5,562 nucleotides of DNA from an uncultured Chloroflexaceae bacterium (GCA_937141995.1 CAKZQX010000137.1:1-5562), one strand, 5' to 3'. Positions 1 through 5,509 are shown, numbered from the stretch's first letter. The notes: generated from the sequence alone by a model not told the origin. Made by a program: numbers and translations.

Positions 1-779
1 AGCGCCAGCGGACGCCGAAGCCGGGCTGGGTGTTGCCGGCGACGATGGAGTTGATGGAGAACCTGGGCGTGCGCATGGTGGAGGAGCAGATGCATGTCGG
101 CTACCCGGCGGATGCACGCGCGGTACTGCTGATCGAGATCGACGGGTTGCATGAGGAGTTGGTGCAGCAGGAGGAACAGATCAGTACCCTCTGCCGGCAG
201 CATGGCGCATGCGCAGTACGGCTGGCCCGGGATGCCGCCGAACGCGCCCAACTCTGGGCCGGGCGCAAAAGTATGCTGACGGCCTGTGCCCGGGTTGCGC
301 CACACTACCATATTCAGGATGTGGTGGTGCCGCGCTCGCGCCTGCCGGAGATGATCCGCCGCTCTGAGGAGATTGCCCGGCGCTATGAGTTGACGATTCT
401 GACCGTGGCGCATGCGGGTGACGGCAATGCGCACCCGACATTTCTGTTTGATCTGCAGGTGCCGGGAATGCTTGAGCGGGCTATTGCCGCCGGCGAGGAG
501 ATCTTTCGGGTGTGCCGCGATCTGGGCGGGGCAATCAGCGGTGAACATGGCATCGGGTTGGAGAAGCGCAGCTACCTGGCCTGGATGTTTACCCCGGATG
601 ATCTGCAGGCGTTTCAGCAACTGCGGGCGGTGTTTGATCCAACCGGGCGGATGAATCCGGGCAAGATATTTGCTGATAACCCGGCAACGGCGCGGACGCA
701 CAGAAGTGCATCCCTACCGCAAAACCTGGCTCTGGGGAATGGACGCGGGAATACACCAATGGGAAGAGCGAAATTGTGA
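1..779 (+). CDS. glcD: GlcD-type FAD-linked oxidase, C-terminal part (5'-truncated by window edge)
   Basis: This is the C-terminal part of a flavoprotein of the glycolate oxidase GlcD / D-lactate dehydrogenase family, which oxidises a 2-hydroxy acid with FAD. The frame is already open from base 3. The first possible start, GTG at 30, lies inside conserved sequence (PGWVLPATMELMENLG), so the true start is upstream of the window. The 258 visible residues cover the FAD-oxidase C-terminal domain: GRKSM around 268-282, the metal/substrate motif HAGDGNAHP at 411-437, GEHGIG at 540-557, and the closing DPTGRMNPGKIF ending at 671. After that come 35 residues (from ADNPATARTHRS) with no resemblance to the family that I recognise; they overlap a hairpin repeat at 694-713. 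A phosphoesterase follows after 71 bp and a GlcE-like gene after that, which favours glycolate oxidase over D-lactate dehydrogenase. The family is certain; the exact substrate is inferred from context. Confidence 0.9.
   Translation, partial: RQRTPKPGWVLPATMELMENLGVRMVEEQMHVGYPADARAVLLIEIDGLHEELVQQEEQISTLCRQHGACAVRLARDAAERAQLWAGRKSMLTACARVAPHYHIQDVVVPRSRLPEMIRRSEEIARRYELTILTVAHAGDGNAHPTFLFDLQVPGMLERAIAAGEEIFRVCRDLGGAISGEHGIGLEKRSYLAWMFTPDDLQAFQQLRAVFDPTGRMNPGKIFADNPATARTHRSASLPQNLALGNGRGNTPMGRAKL
694..713. repeat. Hairpin repeat inside the 3' end of glcD
   Basis: GGACGCAC, loop AGAA, then GTGCATCC form an eight-base stem with one C/A mismatch. The hairpin lies within the unconserved C-terminal tail of GlcD and is followed by CTACC. 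The perfect hairpin at 3243-3259 has the same layout (stem, AGA loop, TGCAYCC then CTAC), so the two look like members of one dispersed repeat family. The pairing is seen directly; the family relationship is inference. Confidence 0.5.
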
Positions 780-823
780 CGGGTAGACACAGAGATGTGA
801 CGCGGTACAACCGGCCACGTCAC
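776..823. promoter_or_regulatory. Candidate operator: three GTGACG half-sites at 21-bp spacing
   Basis: GTGACG occurs on the + strand at 776-781, overlapping the glcD stop codon, and again at 797-802. Its reverse complement CGTCAC lies at 818-823. The starts are exactly 21 bp apart, about two helical turns, and the last two copies form an inverted repeat GTGACG-N15-CGTCAC. The group ends 27 bp before the phosphoesterase start. It could be a binding site for a dimeric regulator, or an RNA hairpin in the leader. No T-run follows, so it does not look like an intrinsic terminator. No regulator can be named. Confidence 0.35.
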
Positions 824-850
824 CTTATCCATACATGAGGTTATTGACTT

Positions 851-1537
851 ATGCGTGTTGTGATCTTCTCGGACATTCATGGAAACGTTGTTGCGCTCGA
901 AGCGGTGCTGGCGGCGATTCGACGTGAGGCGACCCCCGATGCGCTGATTGTTGCGGGTGATCTGGTTGCCGACGGGCCGCGCCCGGCTGAGACGCTGGCG
1001 CTCCTGCGCGATCTGCCGGATGCGCGGTTCGTTATTGGCAACACCGATCAGGATGTCGTGTATGAACAGGATGACGATAGTGCGTTTGCCCGCTCCCAGT
1101 TGAGCGCCGATGATCTGCACTGGCTGGAGAACCTGCCCTTTAACCAGCGCATTGCGGCTGCACCGGGGCATGAGTTGCTGGTTGTGCATGCCAACCCGCG
1201 CAATCTGCGCGATTCGATCAAGCCCGATCATAGCCCGGTGATTATTCGTCCGCTGTTTGAGGGCGTGACGCAGGAGATTGTTGCCTTTGGGCATTATCAT
1301 GTGCCGTTTGTGCGGGAAATTGATGGGCGTACATTGGTGAATGTTGCCAGCGCGGGCCTGCCGCGTGATGGAGTGTTGCGGGCGGTGTATGTCACGCTGA
1401 CGTTTGATGGCCGGACCTGGCAGGTGGCGCACCACCGAATTGCCTTTGATGTGCAGGCCGTTGCTCGGGATTACCACGCCGTTGGCTATCCCGATGCGGA
1501 GCATAAGGCCGAGCGCTTGTTGCGGGCACGGTATTAG
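851..1537 (+). CDS. YfcE/MJ0936-like calcineurin-type metallophosphoesterase
   Basis: This 228-residue protein is a small cytoplasmic phosphoesterase of the calcineurin-like superfamily (Metallophos_2 type). No signal peptide or membrane segment is visible. The dinuclear metal-site motifs are present in order: DIHGN (residues 8-12), GDLV (36-39), GNTD (63-66), VVHAN (111-115) and GHYH (147-150). The block GNTD replaces the canonical GNHD, so the usual catalytic-acid histidine is absent; YfcE-like enzymes commonly have a different residue here too. The length fits the family. The ATG at 851 is preceded by GAGG at 837-840 at a rather long spacing of 10. The gene lies 71 bp after glcD and 155 bp before the GlcE-like gene, all in the same direction. 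Members act on phosphomonoesters or phosphodiesters, and the substrate cannot be read from sequence. A role in releasing glycolate from 2-phosphoglycolate is suggested only by its neighbours. Confidence 0.9.
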   Translation: MRVVIFSDIHGNVVALEAVLAAIRREATPDALIVAGDLVADGPRPAETLALLRDLPDARFVIGNTDQDVVYEQDDDSAFARSQLSADDLHWLENLPFNQRIAAAPGHELLVVHANPRNLRDSIKPDHSPVIIRPLFEGVTQEIVAFGHYHVPFVREIDGRTLVNVASAGLPRDGVLRAVYVTLTFDGRTWQVAHHRIAFDVQAVARDYHAVGYPDAEHKAERLLRARY

Positions 1538-1538
1538 G

Positions 1539-1634
1539 GGTTATGGGTTAACGGTTATGGGTTAACGGTTAATAGTTATGAGACGGTTGGTGGTTAACAG
1601 TTGACTTCTAAACCCTAACCTCTAATCCGTTAAC
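1539..1634. repeat. Heptanucleotide array (GGTTANN), then copies in inverted orientation
   Basis: The gap between the phosphoesterase and the GlcE-like gene opens with 7-bp units in one register: GGTTATG, GGTTAAC, GGTTATG, GGTTAAC, GGTTAAT, AGTTATG (1539-1580). The first four form a perfect 14-bp tandem duplication (1539-1552 and 1553-1566). After a degenerate stretch, GGTTAAC and AGTTGAC recur at 1592-1605. From 1610 to 1634 similar units appear on the opposite strand (read there as GTTAACG, GATTAGA, GGTTAGG, GTTT), so the array is roughly mirror-arranged and can fold imperfectly. The remainder, 1635-1692, shows no clear promoter or strong ribosome-binding site. Confidence 0.7.
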
Positions 1635-1692
1635 GACTATGCTGTAACCTGATCCGGGTAGTGATGCTACGCTATCAGAATTACCTATAGCA

Positions 1693-2985
1693 ATGCACGA
1701 TTATAACCTGTATGGGCATGCACCGCATATGGTCCGGCAGCCCGGTAGCGCCGATGAGTTGGCCGCGCTATTGCGTCAGGCCACTGCGGATGGTGTCGCG
1801 GTTGTACCCTGGGGTGCCGGAACGCAGCAGCATCTGGGGCGTCCGCCGGCGCGGTATGATGCCGCGCTCAGTCTGAAGCATCTGAACCGGATTGTGGAGT
1901 ATACGCCTGCCGATCTGGTGCTGACGGTGGAAGCGGGCGCACAACTGGGCGTGGTGCAGGCCGAGTTAGCCCGTCACGGGCAGTGGTTGCCCTGGGATCC
2001 GCCCGGAGCCGCAACTGCCACGATTGGCGGCCTGCTGGCAACGGCGGCGGCGGGACCGCTGCGCCTGGGGTATGGCGCGCCGCGTGACTGGACCCTGGGA
2101 TTGCAAGTGGCCCTTGGTGATGGACGGCTGGTGACGAGTGGCGCACGGGTGGTCAAGAATGTGGCCGGCTATGACGCACACAAGCTGCACCTGGGTGCGC
2201 TGGGCACGCTGGGGGTGATTGTCACGGCATCGTTTAAGCTGGCACCATTGCCGGCATGCCGGCGAACGCTGCTGGTCGCGTTTACGGAGCCACGCGCAAC
2301 GATCAATGCGATAGAGAGCATCTGCACCGCTCCGCTGAACCCGATCAGCCTGGTTGCGCTGAACAGCACCGCCGGCCGATTGCTGCCGCCACTCGGCCAA
2401 TTTTTAACGGGGCAGCCGGAACGGTTGCTGCTGATTGCGGCCCGTTTCGCCGGAACGCCGGCCGGGGTGCAGCGGCAGATACGTGAGGCTACGCAGCACT
2501 CTATCAACGCGGGCGCGATCTGTATTGAACTTGATGAAGCGGATGATACACCGCTCTGGCAGGCGATTGCCGACTTTGCCCAGGGCGGCCCGCTGAACGA
2601 TGACGCCGTTACCGGGGAGAGCCTGCTGCTACGGATGGGCATCCGTCCCGCACACAGCGTTGAGTTGCTGCGTGCGTTGGAGCGAACAACCAATCAACGC
2701 GGCTGGGAGGCAGCCCGGCTGGCTTATGCGCGGATTGGCCTGGTGTACGCGCGCTGGTGGTTGCCCCCGGGAACGCCGGCCGGCGCACTGGTGGCAGCAT
2801 TGAATGAACTGCGGCAGGCGCTGGGATCAATCGGGGGGTATGTTGTGGTTGAAGATGCGTCTCCCGCGTTGCGGCCGGCACTCGACATCTGGGGGCCGCC
2901 ACCACCGACGCTCGAACTCATGCGGTCACTCAAGGCCCAATGGGATCCCGCCGGCATCCTGAATGCCGGAAGATATCTGCTGTAG
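1693..2985 (+). CDS. glcE: GlcE-type FAD-binding subunit of glycolate oxidase
   Basis: This 430-residue flavoprotein subunit has a PCMH-type FAD-binding domain and is related to GlcE of the glycolate oxidase complex, which passes electrons from glycolate towards the respiratory chain. The N-terminus has the expected P..MVRQPGSADEL pattern. PWGAGT (39-44) and the stretch from PPGAATATIGG to LRLGYGAPRD (103-132) form the nucleotide-binding region. KNVAGYDAHKL (155-165) and LGTLGVI are hallmark blocks, and the protein ends in the typical LKAQWDPAGILNAGR. The usual NPGR at the end is NAGR here. The ATG at 1693 is the only ATG, GTG or TTG in frame after the stop at 1645, so the start is well fixed, although no good Shine-Dalgarno sequence precedes it. 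The partner glcD is two genes upstream, separated by the phosphoesterase. No glcF follows before the repeat-rich gap. The family is secure; glycolate as substrate is inferred. Confidence 0.88.
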   Translation: MHDYNLYGHAPHMVRQPGSADELAALLRQATADGVAVVPWGAGTQQHLGRPPARYDAALSLKHLNRIVEYTPADLVLTVEAGAQLGVVQAELARHGQWLPWDPPGAATATIGGLLATAAAGPLRLGYGAPRDWTLGLQVALGDGRLVTSGARVVKNVAGYDAHKLHLGALGTLGVIVTASFKLAPLPACRRTLLVAFTEPRATINAIESICTAPLNPISLVALNSTAGRLLPPLGQFLTGQPERLLLIAARFAGTPAGVQRQIREATQHSINAGAICIELDEADDTPLWQAIADFAQGGPLNDDAVTGESLLLRMGIRPAHSVELLRALERTTNQRGWEAARLAYARIGLVYARWWLPPGTPAGALVAALNELRQALGSIGGYVVVEDASPALRPALDIWGPPPPTLELMRSLKAQWDPAGILNAGRYLL

Positions 2986-2991
2986 GATTGA

Positions 2992-3026
2992 GGGTATAGG
3001 TTACAGGTTACAGGTTACAGGGAATA
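2992..3026. repeat. Heptanucleotide array (GGTTACA)
   Basis: Five consecutive 7-bp units begin 6 bp after the glcE stop codon: GGGTATA, GGTTACA three times (2999-3019), and GGGAATA. They resemble the GGTTANN units at 1539-1580. The following 40 bases up to 3066 show nothing I can assign. Confidence 0.7.
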
Positions 3027-3066
3027 GGCTGATGAAGGTTGAAAAATCAATCCAGATATCGCCTTT

Positions 3067-3226
3067 CAGGAGTCCCGGCTTCAGCCGGACCAGGCTTTTC
3101 CGGCAGTGTACCGCTGCTCCGGCAGGTATTCACCGGCTAAAGCCGGGACTCCAGTATCTCATAGCTGGACTATTTTTAAATACCATGACTTTTCGGACTA
3201 TGGACTGACTACGGGATACGGAGAAA
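3067..3226. repeat. Composite palindromic repeat, copy A
   Basis: Two 20-base arms, 3069-3088 (GGAGTCCCGGCTTCAGCCGG) and 3133-3152 (CCGGCTAAAGCCGGGACTCC), are inverted copies matching at 19 of 20 positions. Each arm also contains its own perfect 6-bp palindrome with a 2-base loop (CCGGCT/AGCCGG), so a cloverleaf-like fold is possible. After the arms come a short T-run (3173-3177), degenerate GGACTAY heptamers (3195-3219) and GGAGAAA. The copy matches 3289-3458 at about 92% over the first 139 bases, by my manual count of about ten substitutions and one indel. It resembles REP- or MITE-type non-coding repeats. No transposase is nearby. An open frame through it (2963-3208) is not credible as a gene. 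Confidence 0.8.
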
Positions 3227-3242
3227 TACGCGGTAGAAGAAC

Positions 3243-3259
3243 GGTGCATAGAATGCACC
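3243..3259. repeat. Perfect short hairpin between the two repeat copies
   Basis: GGTGCAT (3243-3249), loop AGA, ATGCACC (3253-3259): a perfect 7-bp stem with a three-base loop, followed by CTACGGG. It lies in the 62-bp spacer separating the two large repeat copies. Its layout matches the hairpin at 694-713 in the 3' end of glcD. No T-run follows, so it is not an intrinsic terminator on this strand. Confidence 0.6.
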
Positions 3260-3354
3260 CTACGGGCTGCTGATGAACGTTATCATTCCAGGAGTCCCGG
3301 CTTCAGCCGGACCAGGCGTTTCCGGCAGGGTACCGCTGCCATGGCAGATATTCA

Positions 3355-3401
3355 CCGGCTAAAGCCGGGACTCCAGTATCTCATAGCCGGACTGTTTTTT
3401 T
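3355..3401 (+). terminator. Candidate terminator or attenuator fold in repeat copy B
   Basis: CCGGCTA (3355-3361) can pair with TAGCCGG (3384-3390), and ACTG then seven T residues (3395-3401) follow. The loop of 22 bases is long for an intrinsic terminator. The first base-paired segment is also part of the right arm of the large palindrome, so the folds compete. Copy A keeps the pairing only through a G-T wobble and has five T residues. The signal is suggestive, not strong. Confidence 0.3.
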
Positions 3402-3417
3402 AATACCATGACTTTTC

Positions 3418-3452
3418 GGACTACGGACTACGGACTACGGGATACAGCATAC
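3418..3452. repeat. Heptanucleotide array (GGACTAC) ahead of the small ORF
   Basis: Three perfect GGACTAC units (3418-3438) are followed in the same 7-bp register by GGGATAC and AGCATAC. The next heptamer, GGAGAAG (3453-3459), is the probable Shine-Dalgarno sequence of the gene starting at 3464. The equivalent part of copy A (3195-3219) has fewer and more degenerate units, so unit number varies between copies. Confidence 0.75.
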
Positions 3453-3463
3453 GGAGAAGTATT

Positions 3464-3712
3464 ATGAGCTTCCTGGGCAGCATTATTGCAATGGGTGCAG
3501 CACTGGTATTCCTGCTGCTTGCGGGTGTGACCGCCTGGGGTGGATGGGTAACGCTACGTAGCGAGACCCGGCGGGAGGCGGCCGATGCGCCGCTCGTACG
3601 GACGGGCCGGCTCTTTGTCATTCTCGGGTTGGCGTTGCCCCTGGGCGGTGTGGCTCTGTTTAGCTTGCTGGCCGCCGGACGCATTTTGCTGGTAGCGTTG
3701 CGACTGGGGTAA
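3464..3712 (+). CDS. Small two-helix membrane protein of unknown function
   Basis: I do not recognise this 82-residue protein. It has two hydrophobic segments, about residues 4-31 and 50-72, joined by a charged loop (RSETRREAADAPLVRTGR, 32-49) with five arginines. By the positive-inside rule the loop should be cytoplasmic, with both ends outside. A well-placed GGAGA (3453-3457) lies 6 bases before the ATG, which supports translation. Base composition resembles the neighbouring genes. SecG was considered because it is also a small two-helix protein and sometimes lies near gpmI, but I see none of its typical loop sequence. The gene sits between repeat copy B and gpmI, 162 bp upstream of the latter, with a heptamer array in that gap, so shared transcription is uncertain. 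Confidence 0.65.
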   Translation: MSFLGSIIAMGAALVFLLLAGVTAWGGWVTLRSETRREAADAPLVRTGRLFVILGLALPLGGVALFSLLAAGRILLVALRLG

Positions 3713-3759
3713 CGTCTGTTCCCCGACGGCCGAACCGCTGCTTGCTCAAGTGTGCCGGT

Positions 3760-3792
3760 TATACTTGACATAAAGTTCAGGGCCGGTACGCA
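3760..3792 (+). promoter_or_regulatory. Weak promoter-like elements upstream of gpmI
   Basis: A perfect TTGACA lies at 3765-3770. The best -10 candidate 16 bases further on is TACGCA (3787-3792), which is poor. A good -10-like TATACT (3760-3765) overlaps the TTGACA by one base but has no acceptable -35 at normal spacing. At least one of these may drive gpmI, whose ATG is about 80-110 bases downstream. This cannot be settled by reading. Confidence 0.3.
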
Positions 3793-3816
3793 TCAGATGG
3801 GAAATAGTGCGCCACA

Positions 3817-3858
3817 GACTACGAATTACGGACTACAGGATACGGACTACAGGTGAAT
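3817..3858. repeat. Heptanucleotide array (GACTACR) in the gpmI leader
   Basis: Consecutive 7-bp units are GACTACG, AATTACG, GACTACA, GGATACG, GACTACA, then a degenerate GGTGAAT. GGACTACAGG occurs twice 14 bp apart (3830 and 3844). The array is the same type as 3418-3452 and likewise ends just before a Shine-Dalgarno sequence, AAGGAGG at 3861-3867. Confidence 0.65.
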
Positions 3859-3874
3859 ACAAGGAGGATACAGT

Positions 3875-5509
3875 ATGAGTGAAGCAAAACGACCGCGCCC
3901 GGTAGTGCTGGCAATTATGGACGGCTGGGGTCTGGCGGAACCGGGGCCGGGTAATGGCGTAACCCGCGCGCATACGCCCAATGTTGACCGCTGGTCTGCT
4001 GAGTGTCCGTTTACCAAAATCGGGGCATCGGGGATGGATGTGGGGCTGCCCTCCGGCCAGATTGGTAACTCGGAGGTGGGGCACCTCAATCTGGGGGCGG
4101 GCTTTGTGGTCTACCAGGACTTCACCCGCGTCAACAAGTCCATTGCCGATGGTGACTTTTTTACCAATGAGGCACTGACGAATGCCGTCAACCATGTCAA
4201 AACCACGGGCGGTGCGCTCCACCTGATCGGCCTGTTTGGTCCCGGCGGGGTGCATTCGCATCAGGATCACCAGCATGCTTTGATGGAGCTTGCCAAACGC
4301 GCCGGGTTAGAGCGCGTCTACAACCATCTGCTGCTGGATGGGCGCGATGTGTTGCCCCGCAGCGCGCCGGGCTTCCTGGATCAACTGGAGGTTGCGATTG
4401 AGCGCATCGGCGTTGGCGAGATCGCCACCGTCAGTGGGCGCTATTACGGTATGGATCGGGATAAGCGCTGGGAGCGTACCGGCCTGGCCTACGATGCCCT
4501 GGTTAATGGTGCCGGCGAAACTGCGGAGAATGCACGTCAGGCGATTGAGCAGTCCTACGCGAAGGATGTAAGCGACGAGTTTGTGCTGCCGACCGTGATT
4601 ATGCGCGACGGCAAGCCGGTGGCGACGATCAGGAATGGCGATGCAATTATCTTCTTCAACTTCCGCCCTGACCGTGGTCGCCAGTTGACCCGCGCCTTTG
4701 TGCAGTCCGACATTAATGCGGCGATTGACCAGCACTATGCGAAGCAGCAGGCCGAGGGGCAGAAACTCCCCGATACAATCTGGCACCGCGAACGGCAGAT
4801 CGAGAACCTCTACTATGTTACGTTGACCCAGTACGAGGAGGGTCTGCCGGTGCATGTCGCCTTCCCCCCCAAGCATGTGCAGCATCCCATCGGCGCGGTT
4901 GTGAGTGCCGCCGGACTACGGCAGTTTCACACTGCCGAGACGGAGAAATACCCGCACGTTACCTTCTTCTTCAACGGCGGGCGGGAAGAACCCTTTGAAG
5001 GCGAAGACCGCAATATGGTTGGCTCGCCCAAGGTGCCCACCTACGACCTGCAGCCGGAGATGAGCGCGGCGGGTGTCACGGAAGGTTTGCTGAAGGCTAT
5101 CCACAGCGACCAGTACGACTTTATCATTGTAAACTTTGCCAACCCGGACATGGTCGGTCATACCGGCGTGCAAGAGGCGATTATCAAGGCTTGCGAAACG
5201 GTTGATGCCTGTCTGGGCGAGGTTGTCCCCGCGATTACTGAGGAGCGGGACGGCGCAATTGTGATTATCGCCGACCACGGCAATGCCGAGCAGATGATCG
5301 ACCCGGACGCGGGTGGCCCCCACACGGCGCACACGACCAATCTGGTGCCCTGCATCCTGGTCGCCGCATCCGGTCTGGGGTTGGGCCAGGGGCAGGTGAC
5401 GCTCCGCGAGGGCGGCCGCCTGGCCGATATTGCGCCAACCCTGCTGGACCTGCTGGGCTTACAGAAAGCGGAGGATATGACTGGCGAGAGCCTGATTGTC
5501 CGGATTTGA
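3875..5509 (+). CDS. gpmI: 2,3-bisphosphoglycerate-independent phosphoglycerate mutase
   Basis: This 544-residue cytoplasmic enzyme interconverts 3- and 2-phosphoglycerate through a phosphoserine intermediate and two metal ions, usually manganese. Visible residues: metal-binding MDGWG (D16), GNSEVGH with the phosphorylated serine S66, HSHQDH (H127), DGRD (155-158), GRYYGMDRDKRWER (188-201), FNFRPDR (261-267), EKYPHVTFFFNGG (K358), NPDMVGHTG (D425, H429), DHGNAE (D467, H468) and PHTAHTTN (H486). All catalytic and metal ligands known from the Geobacillus enzyme have equivalents. Three blocks vary from the usual wording: GPGGVHSH for SDGGVHSH, DGRDVLP for DGRDTPP, and RPDRGRQLT for RADRARELT. 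The protein is about 30 residues longer than typical 510-515, mostly from an insertion of about 19 residues somewhere between 268 and 357. AAGGAGG (3861-3867) lies 7 bases before the ATG, a strong start. It is probably a single-gene unit. Confidence 0.98.
   Translation: MSEAKRPRPVVLAIMDGWGLAEPGPGNGVTRAHTPNVDRWSAECPFTKIGASGMDVGLPSGQIGNSEVGHLNLGAGFVVYQDFTRVNKSIADGDFFTNEALTNAVNHVKTTGGALHLIGLFGPGGVHSHQDHQHALMELAKRAGLERVYNHLLLDGRDVLPRSAPGFLDQLEVAIERIGVGEIATVSGRYYGMDRDKRWERTGLAYDALVNGAGETAENARQAIEQSYAKDVSDEFVLPTVIMRDGKPVATIRNGDAIIFFNFRPDRGRQLTRAFVQSDINAAIDQHYAKQQAEGQKLPDTIWHRERQIENLYYVTLTQYEEGLPVHVAFPPKHVQHPIGAVVSAAGLRQFHTAETEKYPHVTFFFNGGREEPFEGEDRNMVGSPKVPTYDLQPEMSAAGVTEGLLKAIHSDQYDFIIVNFANPDMVGHTGVQEAIIKACETVDACLGEVVPAITEERDGAIVIIADHGNAEQMIDPDAGGPHTAHTTNLVPCILVAASGLGLGQGQVTLREGGRLADIAPTLLDLLGLQKAEDMTGESLIVRI

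Larger units (their letters stand above)
3289..3458. repeat. Composite palindromic repeat, copy B
   Basis: This is the second copy of the element at 3067-3226, starting 222 bp downstream. Its inverted arms at 3291-3310 and 3355-3374 are identical in sequence to those of copy A. Substitutions cluster in the central loop (3318-3349), where CGGCAG and CTGCC can still pair. It has a longer T-run (3395-3401) and a longer, cleaner heptamer array (3418-3452) than copy A. It runs directly into the ribosome-binding site of the small membrane protein gene, so it forms that gene's leader or promoter region. Confidence 0.8.

Noticed and set aside
614..1504. A 296-residue open frame on the minus strand, longer than the gene opposite it.
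   Set aside because: It lies antisense to the phosphoesterase, whose metal-site motifs are all intact. The antisense translation has no recognisable motif, and long antisense frames are expected in GC-rich coding DNA.
1539..1566. Telomere-like GGTTA repeats.
   Set aside because: The resemblance is superficial; the array is short, intergenic, seven bases in period, and flanked by genes on both sides.
1601..1626. TTGACT and TCTAAT as a promoter for glcE.
   Set aside because: Both boxes are good matches, but the spacer is only 14 bp and both lie inside repeat units, so chance resemblance is likely.
2963..3208. An 81-residue + strand open frame after glcE.
   Set aside because: It overlaps the end of glcE and runs through the heptamer array and palindromic repeat copy A; the translated sequence only reflects the repeat.
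3067..3458. The repeated palindromes as a possible CRISPR array.
   Set aside because: There are only two units of about 160 bp, with internal inverted arms and no short repeat-spacer alternation or cas genes.
3464..3712. The small membrane protein as SecG.
   Set aside because: Size and two-helix topology fit, but the loop is arginine-rich and I see no SecG-like sequence in the helices or loop.
4307..4885. A 192-residue minus-strand open frame.
   Set aside because: It is antisense to the conserved core of gpmI and has no motif or ribosome-binding site to support it.
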